Assembly (NCBI GenBank): GCA_016186245.1
Contig: JACPLZ010000011.1
Span: forward strand, 1-46,968
Direction: 5' to 3'
DNA: 46,968 nucleotides
From: Candidatus Peregrinibacteria bacterium
GTDB taxonomy: Bacteria > Patescibacteriota > Gracilibacteria > UBA1369 > LOWO2-01-FULL-3
Positions 24,147-32,376 of this stretch are shown here, piece after piece (positions within the stretch are counted from its first letter, which is position 1; the number at the start of each line of letters is the position of its first letter). The notes below the pieces were generated by a model. That model was not told the origin of the DNA, made no database searches, and saw only the letters and a list, made by a program, of their open reading frames with translations. Both the position numbers and the translations under genes were made by a program.

Positions 24147-25400
24147 ATGCCGAAATTTATAGTTAATGGGGGAGGAAAACTTGCCGGAAACGTTACTGTA
24201 AGCGGTTCAAAAAACGCCGCTCTGCCGATCCTGTGCGCAGCGATGCTGACAGATGAAAAAAGTGTCCTTATGAATGTGCCGGACATCGAGGATGTTCATT
24301 CTATGATAAGAATTTTGGAGGAATTTGGAGCGGAAATTAAATTTGAAAAAAACACTGTAACCATCAATCCGGCAAAGTTAAAAGCGCACAGGCCCAATGA
24401 GAAATTGATAAAAAAAATGAGGGCGTCCATTTTGATTCTAGGCGCTTTGCTGCCGCGTCTGGGAGAAATAAAAATGGCCTTTCCCGGAGGCTGCGTTTTG
24501 GGAAAACGTTCGGTTTGGGCTCATGCGCACGCTTTCAAAAAACTCGGATGTAAAATCATGGATGAAAAAAATGGTCTCCATTTGCAGTGCAAAAAACTGC
24601 GCGGAGCGAAAATAATTCTGCCGGAACTAAGCGTTACCGCAACTGAAAATGCCATCATGGCGGCTGTGCTTGCCGCCGGCAAAACAGAAATCCATCTTGC
24701 CGCAGCTGAGCCTCACGTGCAGGATCTGTGCCATTTCATTAATAAGATGGGAGCGCGGATTTCCGGTATCGGCAGCAATATCTTAACCATCAATGGCGTA
24801 AAAAAACTCAATGGCGCCGAACACGGAATAACCGGAGATTACCTTGAGGCAGGCACATTTGCGATCGCTGCTGTCGCCACCGGCAGCAAATTAAACATAA
24901 ATGGAATTAATCCGGAGCATCTCGATGTCTTTTGGCAGAAGCTGGAGGAAATGGGAGTAAAAATCAGTTATGGGAAAGACTATATTACGGTTTTTCCGGC
25001 AAAAGAATTAAGGGCTATAGGACAGGTGAAAACAGCAATATATCCTGGTTTTCCAACTGATTTGCAGGCGCCTTTTGCCGTGCTGCTCACCCAGGCAAAA
25101 GGAGTTAGTAAAATTTTCGAGACTTTATTTGAAGGACGTTTAAATTACCTTTTTGAATTGGAAAAAATGGGTGCCCGGGTTGAGCTCATAAATCCGCATC
25201 AGGCTTTAATTATCGGCCCAAATGAGCTTACGGGAATGGCCATCTCAAGCTGGGATATCCGCGCCGGCGCGGCAATGGTAATAGCGGCAATGATAGCCAA
25301 AGGAACCACTGAAATTTCCAATATTGCCTACATTGATCGCGGTTACGAAAACCTGGATAAAAAACTCCGCTCCATAGGCGCGGAAATTAAGAGGGTCTAA
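24147..25400 (+). CDS. murA: UDP-N-acetylglucosamine 1-carboxyvinyltransferase (MurA)
   Basis: 417 aa, full length. It transfers enolpyruvate from PEP to UDP-GlcNAc, the first committed step of peptidoglycan synthesis, in the cytosol. Conserved features: SGSKNAALPIL (20-29) with the catalytic Lys22-Asn23, and the flexible loop FPGGCVLGKR with Cys116, the residue alkylated by fosfomycin. TATENAIMAA, GDYLEAGTF and FPTDLQAPF follow in the expected order. A Cys rather than Asp in the loop predicts fosfomycin sensitivity at target level. It converges with the ComEC-like gene, only 7 bp apart. Confidence 0.97.
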   Translation: MPKFIVNGGGKLAGNVTVSGSKNAALPILCAAMLTDEKSVLMNVPDIEDVHSMIRILEEFGAEIKFEKNTVTINPAKLKAHRPNEKLIKKMRASILILGALLPRLGEIKMAFPGGCVLGKRSVWAHAHAFKKLGCKIMDEKNGLHLQCKKLRGAKIILPELSVTATENAIMAAVLAAGKTEIHLAAAEPHVQDLCHFINKMGARISGIGSNILTINGVKKLNGAEHGITGDYLEAGTFAIAAVATGSKLNINGINPEHLDVFWQKLEEMGVKISYGKDYITVFPAKELRAIGQVKTAIYPGFPTDLQAPFAVLLTQAKGVSKIFETLFEGRLNYLFELEKMGARVELINPHQALIIGPNELTGMAISSWDIRAGAAMVIAAMIAKGTTEISNIAYIDRGYENLDKKLRSIGAEIKRV

Positions 25401-25407
25401 GGGCACT

Positions 25408-26265
25408 CTAAAACTCAAACTCAATTCTTCCTTCCAGATCATTCCGGCGGATTGTTTTAACTCCGGCCAGTTTGAGTCTTTCCAGCGCTTCTTTGTGAGG
25501 ATGCCCATAGCGATTGTCTTCGCCGGACTGGATTACCGTAATTTCCGGCCTCACTTTTCCAAGTAATGACAATGTGGATGAAGTTTTACTGCCATGGTGG
25601 CCGGCTTTAAAAATATCCGCCTTTAAATTCACGCCGGATTCTACGAGCTGTTTTTCCGCTTCGGCTTCAAGATCGGCCGTCAGAAGAATAATGGTGTCTT
25701 TATATACGATTCGCACAGCAATTGCGGTATCGTTTACTTCTTCAAAAGCCTCCAGCAGCAGTTGATCAAAGGGATAAATAACATCAACCAATACTTGTCC
25801 AAAAGTAAAATCGGTTTCCGCATCAGCAACAAAAATTCCGGTATTTTGTGAAATAATTTCTCTTAATAATTCATCATAATATGAATTTTTATACTCCACG
25901 CCATTCAAAAGCACATTCTCCACATCGTATCTTTTCAAAACTTCCACAAGGCCACCAATGTGATCCTGTTGCGGATGAGTGGCAATCACCAAATCGATGG
26001 ATCGGTCAAAAAATGGCATTACTTCACTCAGCTCTTCAATCACTTTATTTCCAGGCCCGCCATCTATCAGAATTTGGTGATTTTCCGGAGTCCTGATAAA
26101 AATGCTGTCGCCCTGCCCAACGTTCAAAAACCATACATGCATACGGCCATCAGGCAGTTGCCAAAACATCAGTCCAAGGGCGCAAAATCCAGCCGCCAAA
26201 ATTCCCAAAATCCATCCTTTTATTTTTGCATTTACGGCAAACATAAATGCAACGGTAGCATGCAA
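25408..26265 (-). CDS. ComEC-like metallo-beta-lactamase-fold hydrolase
   Basis: 285 aa. One transmembrane helix (16-36) is followed by a metallo-beta-lactamase domain of the ComEC/Rec2 C-terminal type: FLNVGQGDS (47-54), LIDGG, THPQQDHIGG (His97, Asp101, His102), LLTADLE, KAGHHGSKTS. The large competence channel domain is absent, so this is a stand-alone, membrane-anchored version. In ComEC the domain is thought to degrade the non-transported DNA strand; stand-alone homologues are poorly known. It may start at 26244 instead. comM elsewhere in the window is compatible with a DNA-uptake link. Confidence 0.85.
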   Translation of the reverse strand: MHATVAFMFAVNAKIKGWILGILAAGFCALGLMFWQLPDGRMHVWFLNVGQGDSIFIRTPENHQILIDGGPGNKVIEELSEVMPFFDRSIDLVIATHPQQDHIGGLVEVLKRYDVENVLLNGVEYKNSYYDELLREIISQNTGIFVADAETDFTFGQVLVDVIYPFDQLLLEAFEEVNDTAIAVRIVYKDTIILLTADLEAEAEKQLVESGVNLKADIFKAGHHGSKTSSTLSLLGKVRPEITVIQSGEDNRYGHPHKEALERLKLAGVKTIRRNDLEGRIEFEF

Positions 26266-26313
26266 TCATTAAATTTTTATAAAATCTTGCCATGTGGAAA
26301 AAAGTCATGGTTC

Positions 26314-26347
26314 GACAGGCTCACTATGACAATGACAGGCTCACTAT
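26314..26347. repeat. two 14-bp direct repeats GACAGGCTCACTAT
   Basis: Copies at 26314-26327 and 26334-26347, separated by 6 bp. The first is part of GGTTCGACAGGCTCACTATG, a dispersed-repeat type related to the fragment near 6350. The second copy contains the TAG stop codon of the surface protein ending at 26344, so the element sits at the gene end. Confidence 0.7.
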
Positions 26348-27849
26348 TTTCTCTTTTTTCCGATCAGTCTGCCTAAACCAAGGGATACGAGTATCAATGC
26401 CGCGACTCCAGGACCGGTTTCAGCCAGGACTACTTTGGCAATTGAACCTTCGCTTTCATTTCCAGCTTCATCTTTCTGCGTCAATTTAAACCAGTATTCT
26501 CCGGGCGCAAATTCACCGGCTTCATATTTATCGGCTGCCGGTTCAAGACCAGTTTGCTTGGAGTACGCATCACCTTTATTTCTGCTTAAATAGAGTATCT
26601 GTTCTACGGCGTCGCCTGCATTCTCTGCCGGCACTTTCCATTTAAGGGTTATCAGATATTTTTCCGCCTGCAGCAATTTTTCAGCGATAAAATTTGCGGC
26701 ATCTTTTGGCGGAATCAAATCATCGATACTGCCGGTTTCACCTTTTCCCTCGAAATTCATTGTCAGAATTCCCGCTTCAGGCAATTCATTTTCCGCTTCA
26801 TCGGTAATGCCAGCAACGGTGAGAATATAAGTTTTTTTACCTTGAGGAGATGTGGTCAAAATCGCGGTGGAATCTTCAGTCCCTTCGCTATTTGGGCTGA
26901 GCTCCACGCCCAAAACAGTGACACTTTCGGCAACTTCGTCATCCGATGTGATTACAAAATTTTCTGCCGGATCAATTCCCAAAACGATCCCTTCATTAAA
27001 ATCGACACGGATATGGGTTGCATCAATTGCTTCAACTGCAACCAGGGCTGGCGCATCCTTGTCTTCCGGCGCTTTCGGCTCGCCGCTGCCAACGAATAAA
27101 GCAGTGTCCGATGTGCCGCTGGAAATGGGATTTTCATATCTGTCTTTCACTCCCGTGCCAACTTCCAGTTTATAATTTACAAGTTCTTCCTGGGGTTCTG
27201 TTGTAAGAATAACGGTGCTCGCGCCCGCATCCGATGCGTCCATAATTGCCGCCAATACGTTCAGAGATTCAAAAGTATCATCATTTTCGATGGTAAATTC
27301 ATCCTGGGCATTTTCCGCAGGCAACACAACAGGCTCAGAAAAAACAACTTTTACTTCTTCTTGATTAAGCGCTTCAGCATCAGTAACTTTCGGCGCTTCC
27401 TCATCGGAGATATCGCCGGCATCAGCGGTTGGAATTACCTCCGCTTCCGGAGCCAATAGGCCGCTTTCATTTCCCGCTTCATCATAGGCGACAATGGAAA
27501 AATAATAGGTTGTATCATTGTCCAGATTTTCTACCGTGAATTCATAAAGACCATCGTCATTTTTTTCCGGAATTTTCGCGTCTGCAAAATTCGGATTTTC
27601 ACCATCAAGACTGTAAAATTCCCCCTGCTCTTTGACCTGTGTCAAACCGTAATGAATAAAATACCCATCAACCGCGACATTGTCTTCAACCCCGCTCCAT
27701 TCCACTTTCGCGGCGCTATCTAAAGGGGTAACCGTTAATTTCTCGATATTACCGGGATTTTCCGTGTCTTCATCGGCCTGCGCAATTACAGCAAGCGGAG
27801 TCGACAATAGCATCATTACGGCGGCAAGCATAAAAATTATCTTTTTCAT
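26344..27849 (-). CDS. secreted FnIII/Ig-like surface protein with LAETG sorting tail
   Basis: 501 aa. A signal peptide ends near AVIAQA (about 24). Then come a fibronectin type III domain (about 31-140, with DNTTYYFSIVAYDEAGNES), two Ig-like domains of the SbsA/Big type (about 150-360: VKVVFSEPVVL, IRVDFNEGIVL), and another FnIII-like domain (about 380-470, YWFKLTQKDEAGNES). The C-terminus is LAETG (475-479), a hydrophobic stretch and a GKKRK tail. This is a classic sortase layout; LAxTG is the pattern used by class E sortases. No sortase lies in the window, so anchoring is inferred. The protein is strongly acidic, as surface proteins often are. It has an extended -10 promoter. Confidence 0.8.
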   Translation of the reverse strand: MKKIIFMLAAVMMLLSTPLAVIAQADEDTENPGNIEKLTVTPLDSAAKVEWSGVEDNVAVDGYFIHYGLTQVKEQGEFYSLDGENPNFADAKIPEKNDDGLYEFTVENLDNDTTYYFSIVAYDEAGNESGLLAPEAEVIPTADAGDISDEEAPKVTDAEALNQEEVKVVFSEPVVLPAENAQDEFTIENDDTFESLNVLAAIMDASDAGASTVILTTEPQEELVNYKLEVGTGVKDRYENPISSGTSDTALFVGSGEPKAPEDKDAPALVAVEAIDATHIRVDFNEGIVLGIDPAENFVITSDDEVAESVTVLGVELSPNSEGTEDSTAILTTSPQGKKTYILTVAGITDEAENELPEAGILTMNFEGKGETGSIDDLIPPKDAANFIAEKLLQAEKYLITLKWKVPAENAGDAVEQILYLSRNKGDAYSKQTGLEPAADKYEAGEFAPGEYWFKLTQKDEAGNESEGSIAKVVLAETGPGVAALILVSLGLGRLIGKKRK

Positions 27850-27878
27850 ATTTGTTTTATTTTTATTTTTATCACCGA

Positions 27879-27887
27879 ATTATAGCA
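27879..27887 (-). promoter_or_regulatory. extended -10 promoter of the LAETG surface protein
   Basis: TGC-TATAAT on the minus strand, 29 bp before the ATG at 27849. The AT-rich leader of about 22 nt has no Shine-Dalgarno. Confidence 0.6.
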
Positions 27888-27912
27888 AAAAATAGCGGCA
27901 AAAGCAATGCTG

Positions 27913-28248
27913 GAAATCCTGAAACAAGTTCAGGATGACATTTTTTGTGTCATGCCGGTTCAGGATGACATTTTTTGTGTCATGCCGGTTCAGGATGACA
28001 TTTTTTGTGTCATGCCGAACTTGTTTCGGCATCTCTTGAGGTTGATCGCTACGATAGATCCTGAAACAAGTTCAGGATGACACGATTAGAGTTCAGAATG
28101 ACACGATTAGAGTTCAGAATGACACGATTAGAGTTCAGGATGACACGATTAAAGTTCAGGATGACATTTTTTGTGTCATGCCGAACTTGTTTCGGCATCT
28201 CTTGAGGTTGATTGCTCCGATAGATCCTGAAACAAGTTCAGGATGACA
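27913..28248. repeat. nested repeat block of REP-like elements
   Basis: Almost the whole 388-bp gap is repeats. Three 30-bp units (27929-27958, 27959-27988, 27989-28018) each contain TTCAGGATGACATTTTTTG and TGTCATGCCGG. Four 21-bp units (28071-28091, 28092-28112, 28113-28133, 28134-28154) contain TTCAGAATGACACGATTAG. Two 75-bp palindromic modules (28008-28082 and 28174-28248) start TGTCATGCCGAACTTG and end AAGTTCAGGATGACA. The block extends into the 3' end of the corC-like gene and supplies its stop codon. No coding function seen. Confidence 0.9.
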
Positions 28249-29491
28249 TTGATGGCGGTTCTATTTTCGTAATTTTCACCTTATCCACAACCTTTTTCTT
28301 CATTTTAACGACAAGTACTTTTGCCCTTTCCAATTCAATCATCTCTCCCTCCCTCGGAAATCTATGCAGATGCTCAAGCAAAAACGTATTAATAGTATCA
28401 TGCTCATTTGCCGCAAATTTCATTTTGAAAAAATCATTCACGTCTTCGATCAGCGTGGCCCCCGTGGCAATGATATTGTTACTATCGATAATTTCGATAG
28501 GGTGCTCCGAAGGATCAAATTCATCCACTATCTCTCCCACAATTTCTTCCAGCAGATCCTCCATGGTAACAAGGCCGGCCGTGCCGCCGTGTTCATCGAT
28601 CACTATGGCCATGTGCAGGTGTTTTCTTTGAAACTCTCTGAACAATTTGTCTATTTTTTTTGACATCGGCGCTTCCAGCGGCATGGTCAGTTTCAGCTCC
28701 TCCAGTTTCCTGTTATGGGGATGTTCATCATAAAATTTCAGCAGTTCTTTGATGTTGATTACGCCGATGATATTGTCGATAGTCTTGCGGTAAACTGGAA
28801 TCCGCGAATGAGAATGTCTGATGGCGAAATCCACGGCATCATCCAGCGTTGTAGCGCTTTCCAGAGCGCCAATTCCAACTCGCGGCGTCATGATCTCGCC
28901 AACCTCGATATCGTTAAATTCCAGCACGTTTTCAATGAATTCCTGTTCCTGCTTATTGATTGTTCCTTCCCTTGTTCCTATTTTCAGCATGGCAACAAGC
29001 TCGCCTTCCGTAATCGTACTGCTCTTTTTTGTCCCAAAAATTCTGTTTGCGACAATCACAACTTCTTTAAAAAACCAGACTATCGGATACAGAATGGTCT
29101 GCAGAAAATATATCGGGCGCGCCACCAAAAGAGATATTGATGCCGAATGTTGATGGGCAAAAGATTTCGGCAAAATTTCGCCAAAAACCAGAATCATGAA
29201 AGTCATGATACCTGTGGCGATACCTACTCCGGAATCGCCGAACAGTCTGGTAAAAACCACGGCTGCGTAGGCGCTCGCGCTGATATTTACAACATTATTT
29301 CCAACAAGGATTGTGATAAGAAGTTTATGCGGGTCCTCTTTCAGCTTTTTTAAAATACCGCTGTTGGCAGCCATTTTTGCCACCAATTCACTTACTTTTG
29401 ACGGTCTTAACGAAATCAATGCTGTTTCGCTCGCGGAAAAAAATGCGGACAGAATAACCAGTGCGGCCAGAACCAAAAATTGCGAAGACAT
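28238..29491 (-). CDS. CorC/HlyC-type CNNM transmembrane protein with CBS domains
   Basis: 417 aa from the ATG at 29491; the frame opens at 29581, but the extra residues precede the natural 'MSSQFLVLAALVI'. An N-terminal CNNM domain with three or four helices (SASETALISL, VGNNVVNI, VFGEILPKSFA) is followed by a CBS pair (MTPRVGIGALESATTLDDAV; MAIVIDEHGGTAGLVTMEDLLEEIVGEIVDE) and a C-terminal CorC_HlyC domain. Relatives are linked to Mg2+/Co2+ efflux or membrane-ion homeostasis. The last residues, PPSMSS, and the TGA stop come from the flanking repeat module, so the tail has been rewritten by it. It is divergent from argS. Confidence 0.9.
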   Translation of the reverse strand: MSSQFLVLAALVILSAFFSASETALISLRPSKVSELVAKMAANSGILKKLKEDPHKLLITILVGNNVVNISASAYAAVVFTRLFGDSGVGIATGIMTFMILVFGEILPKSFAHQHSASISLLVARPIYFLQTILYPIVWFFKEVVIVANRIFGTKKSSTITEGELVAMLKIGTREGTINKQEQEFIENVLEFNDIEVGEIMTPRVGIGALESATTLDDAVDFAIRHSHSRIPVYRKTIDNIIGVINIKELLKFYDEHPHNRKLEELKLTMPLEAPMSKKIDKLFREFQRKHLHMAIVIDEHGGTAGLVTMEDLLEEIVGEIVDEFDPSEHPIEIIDSNNIIATGATLIEDVNDFFKMKFAANEHDTINTFLLEHLHRFPREGEMIELERAKVLVVKMKKKVVDKVKITKIEPPSMSS

Positions 29492-29555
29492 ATTTTGGTG
29501 AAAAAAATGACTGAAACCAAAATATATGTTTTCTGGATTTTTCTCAAGAATTAAG

Positions 29556-29561
29556 TAAAAT
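29556..29561 (+). promoter_or_regulatory. -10 box of argS, probably leaderless
   Basis: TAAAAT, then 6 nt (AACGCT) and the ATG at 29568, the same geometry as lysS and the Nudix gene. No clear -35. Confidence 0.45.
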
Positions 29562-29567
29562 AACGCT

Positions 29568-32171
29568 ATGCAGCTGATCATAGACAGGAAAATTTTTGAT
29601 GAATATCACGACCTCAAAATAGGAGCGATAATAATCCGCGGATTTAACAACAGCAAAAGAAGCTCCGCAATCGAGAGTCTGCTTCGCGGCGTTTGCGCCC
29701 AGAGGCGGCGTGAATTCCAGGATAAAGACATCCACGAAAATCCGATGATAAAAGTATGGGATCAGACTTATGGACGGTTTGGAGTCAATCCAAAAAAATT
29801 TCCGCCGTCAATTTCAGCTCTTTTAAAAAGAATCCGGACCGGAAAATATCTGTCCCACATCAACCCTTTGGTAGACCTTTATAATTATTTTTCGCTGAAA
29901 TATCTGCTGCCAATCGGAGGTGAAGACATTGATTGGCTTTGCGGAGATTTGCGTCTGGCTTTCACAAAAGGGGGAGAGGCATTCCGTCCGATTGGTTCAA
30001 TAGAAGTGGAAACAGCCAAAGAAGGCGAAATAGCCTACATGGATAAGGGCGGCATAACCAGCCAATACTGGAATTATCACGAATGTGAAAGAACGAAATT
30101 CACGGAACGGACGACAAATGCCGTCATCTTGATTGAGGATTTGAGCAAAATGCACATGGATGAATTCGGCCGCATTCTGGATGACTTGCAGAATAATATT
30201 TTGAAATACATTGGAGGACAAATTGAATCTTATCTTTTGAATGAAGAAAATCCTGCCATTGAGCTCGGCGCTCAAGGCAGGACTCATGCCGATGATGCAA
30301 AAATCCCACAGCAGGAAAGAGCCCACTTTTTGGAGCAGGAGTTGCGGGCGGAACGGGCAGTCTCTCCGGCTTCCGCTTCTTCCAATTCAAAAAAAAAACC
30401 TTGGAACAGCTCAGGCTCTTCTAAGCAGCTTATTGTAGAGGATAAAACATCTATTAGGAGTAAAATCGGCAGTCTTTTTGTCAAAGCTTTGGGGCAAATC
30501 GCACCGGGATTAAAACCGGAAATCCGTCTGGAAAATCCAGCTTCCGTCGAACACGGAGATTATTCCTCGAACATCGCCATGCAGATCGCAAAATTTTTAA
30601 AAAAATCACCACGCGACATCGCGCAGGAAATTATCAGGAATATTACCAAAAACACTTTGATTGAAAAAGTTACAGTAGAAGGGCCCGGATTCATCAATAT
30701 TTTTATTTCTGAAAAAATTCTGAATAAAGAAATAAATTCCATCATAAAAAAAGATGGCAGTTATGGCTCATCGAAAATCGGCCACGATAAAACCGTCATT
30801 ATTGAATACAGCCAGCCGAATATCGCCAAACCTCTTGGCGTCCACCATCTGCTTTCCACGATTATAGGGCAGAGCATCTATAATCTTTTAAAGCTCCTTG
30901 GCTTTAAAGCGGTCAGCATTAACCATATCGGCGATTGGGGCACGCAGTTTGGCAAACTTATTCATGCGTATAAACAATGGGGGGATAAAAAAACAGTCGA
31001 AAAAAATCCGATCAGCGAGCTCCTTAAATTGTATGTAAGATTTCACAACGAAGCCGAAAAAGACCAATCTCTTGAGGACAAAGGACGCGAGGAATTTAAA
31101 AAATTTGAGGAGGGCGACAGCGGGAGCAGGAAACTATGGCAATGGTTTGTGGACGAAAGCATGAAGGAAGTGGAAAAAACATACGGCATGCTTGGCGGAA
31201 TTCATTTTGATTATGTCCAGGGGGAAAGTTTTTACGAAGATAAAATGGGGGCGATTTTCGAGGAAGGCAAGAAAAGAGGAATATTTGTGAAAGGGGAGGA
31301 AGGCGCTTATGTAAGCGTTTTTGACGATCCTGATATCCCAACTGTGCCGGTGCGGAAAAAGGATGGCGCCACTTTATATATAACCCGTGATTTTGCAGCT
31401 TTAAAATATCGTATTGATACATGGCATCCTGAAAAAATTCTTTACGTTGTGGACGTTGCGCAAATTCTGCACTTTAAACAGATATTCGCCACCGCCAGAA
31501 AATTTCCATGGTACGGCGGCGAGGGCGAACACGTAGTGTTTGGACGCATGCAGTTTAAGGATGGAAAAATGAGCACCCGGAAAGGCAATATTATTGCATT
31601 GGATGAAGTGCTTTCGGAAGCCATAAATCGTGCATTGAAAATCGTGTGGGGGAAAAATCCCGACCTTAAAAATAAGGACGAAATTGCGCGCCTCATAGGC
31701 ATCGGCGCAGTAAAATACAATATCCTCTCCCAAAACCGTATTTCCGATATTACGTTTGATTGGGACAAAATGCTTTCACTGGAAGGAAATAGCGCTCCGT
31801 ATTTACAGTACACCTATGCGCGCGCACGGAGCATTTTAAGGAAATCGGAGGAGAAAAATCTGCGGGAATCAGTCGCGGATGATGATTCTGCTCAGGGGTT
31901 CCCTCAGACCAAAATCAGAAATCTAACAGTGCATTTAAGCAAGTTTTCCGAATATATCGTTTTAGCCGCATCGGAATATAAGCCGAATATTATCGCAAAT
32001 TATCTTTATGATTTGGCGCAGAAATTCAATTCTTTTTACAATTCCGTGCCGGTGCTGAGAGCTGCCTCCGCAGCAGATAGAAAACAGCGTCTCAAAATAG
32101 TCAAAGCATCTTCTATAGTCATGAAAAACGGCCTCGGATTATTGGGAATCGAGACTGTTGAAGAAATGTAA
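29568..32171 (+). CDS. argS: arginyl-tRNA synthetase with N-terminal B3/B4-domain fusion
   Basis: 867 aa; ordinary ArgRS has about 550-600. Residues 293-867 are a complete ArgRS: N-terminal Add1 domain, PNIAKPLGVHHLLSTIIG (HIGH region, 417-434), a KMSTRKG loop (near 667), and a DALR anticodon domain with YLYDLAQKFNSFYN. Residues 15-190 match the B3/B4 tRNA-synthetase domain (as in PheRS beta and in stand-alone proteins): YGRFGVNPKKFPPSISALLKR, NPLVDLYNYFSLKYLLPIGG, GDLRLAF, RTKFTERTTNAV. A low-complexity linker (228-292) joins the two. The HIGH motif reads GVHH rather than HVGH. It charges tRNA-Arg; the extra domain may hydrolyse a mischarged or free aminoacyl ester, which is speculation. It converges with a tRNA-Ser gene. 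Confidence 0.93.
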   Translation: MQLIIDRKIFDEYHDLKIGAIIIRGFNNSKRSSAIESLLRGVCAQRRREFQDKDIHENPMIKVWDQTYGRFGVNPKKFPPSISALLKRIRTGKYLSHINPLVDLYNYFSLKYLLPIGGEDIDWLCGDLRLAFTKGGEAFRPIGSIEVETAKEGEIAYMDKGGITSQYWNYHECERTKFTERTTNAVILIEDLSKMHMDEFGRILDDLQNNILKYIGGQIESYLLNEENPAIELGAQGRTHADDAKIPQQERAHFLEQELRAERAVSPASASSNSKKKPWNSSGSSKQLIVEDKTSIRSKIGSLFVKALGQIAPGLKPEIRLENPASVEHGDYSSNIAMQIAKFLKKSPRDIAQEIIRNITKNTLIEKVTVEGPGFINIFISEKILNKEINSIIKKDGSYGSSKIGHDKTVIIEYSQPNIAKPLGVHHLLSTIIGQSIYNLLKLLGFKAVSINHIGDWGTQFGKLIHAYKQWGDKKTVEKNPISELLKLYVRFHNEAEKDQSLEDKGREEFKKFEEGDSGSRKLWQWFVDESMKEVEKTYGMLGGIHFDYVQGESFYEDKMGAIFEEGKKRGIFVKGEEGAYVSVFDDPDIPTVPVRKKDGATLYITRDFAALKYRIDTWHPEKILYVVDVAQILHFKQIFATARKFPWYGGEGEHVVFGRMQFKDGKMSTRKGNIIALDEVLSEAINRALKIVWGKNPDLKNKDEIARLIGIGAVKYNILSQNRISDITFDWDKMLSLEGNSAPYLQYTYARARSILRKSEEKNLRESVADDDSAQGFPQTKIRNLTVHLSKFSEYIVLAASEYKPNIIANYLYDLAQKFNSFYNSVPVLRAASAADRKQRLKIVKASSIVMKNGLGLLGIETVEEM

Positions 32172-32175
32172 TTTT

Positions 32176-32268
32176 TGGCGGAGAGGGGGGGATTCGAACC
32201 CCCGCGGCCACTATTGTGACCCTACAGGTTTAGCAAACCCGCCTCTTCAGCCTCTTGAGTACCTCTCC
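32176..32268 (-). tRNA. tRNA-Ser (anticodon GCU)
   Basis: On the minus strand it begins GGAGAGGTACTC and ends CCTCTCC-G-CCA, so the CCA is encoded. The acceptor stem is fully paired. The anticodon loop TTGCTAA gives GCU (reads AGC/AGU), and a long variable arm (GTAGGGTCACAATAGTGGCC region) marks a class II serine tRNA. GGTTCGAATCC is the T arm. It lies 4 bp after the argS stop in the opposite direction. Confidence 0.95.
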
Positions 32269-32376
32269 AGTTTGCAAACGCCAGGGCATGATAACAGATT
32301 TTTTATATTTAGCAAAAAAGTTTTTGAGGACATACGGAATACGCCGACGAGAGATGAATAATTAAATTGGCGCTTC

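Noticed and set aside
27929..28154. Possible CRISPR in the 21- and 30-bp repeat block
   Set aside because: Repeats are tandem without spacers and derive from the neighbouring palindromic modules.
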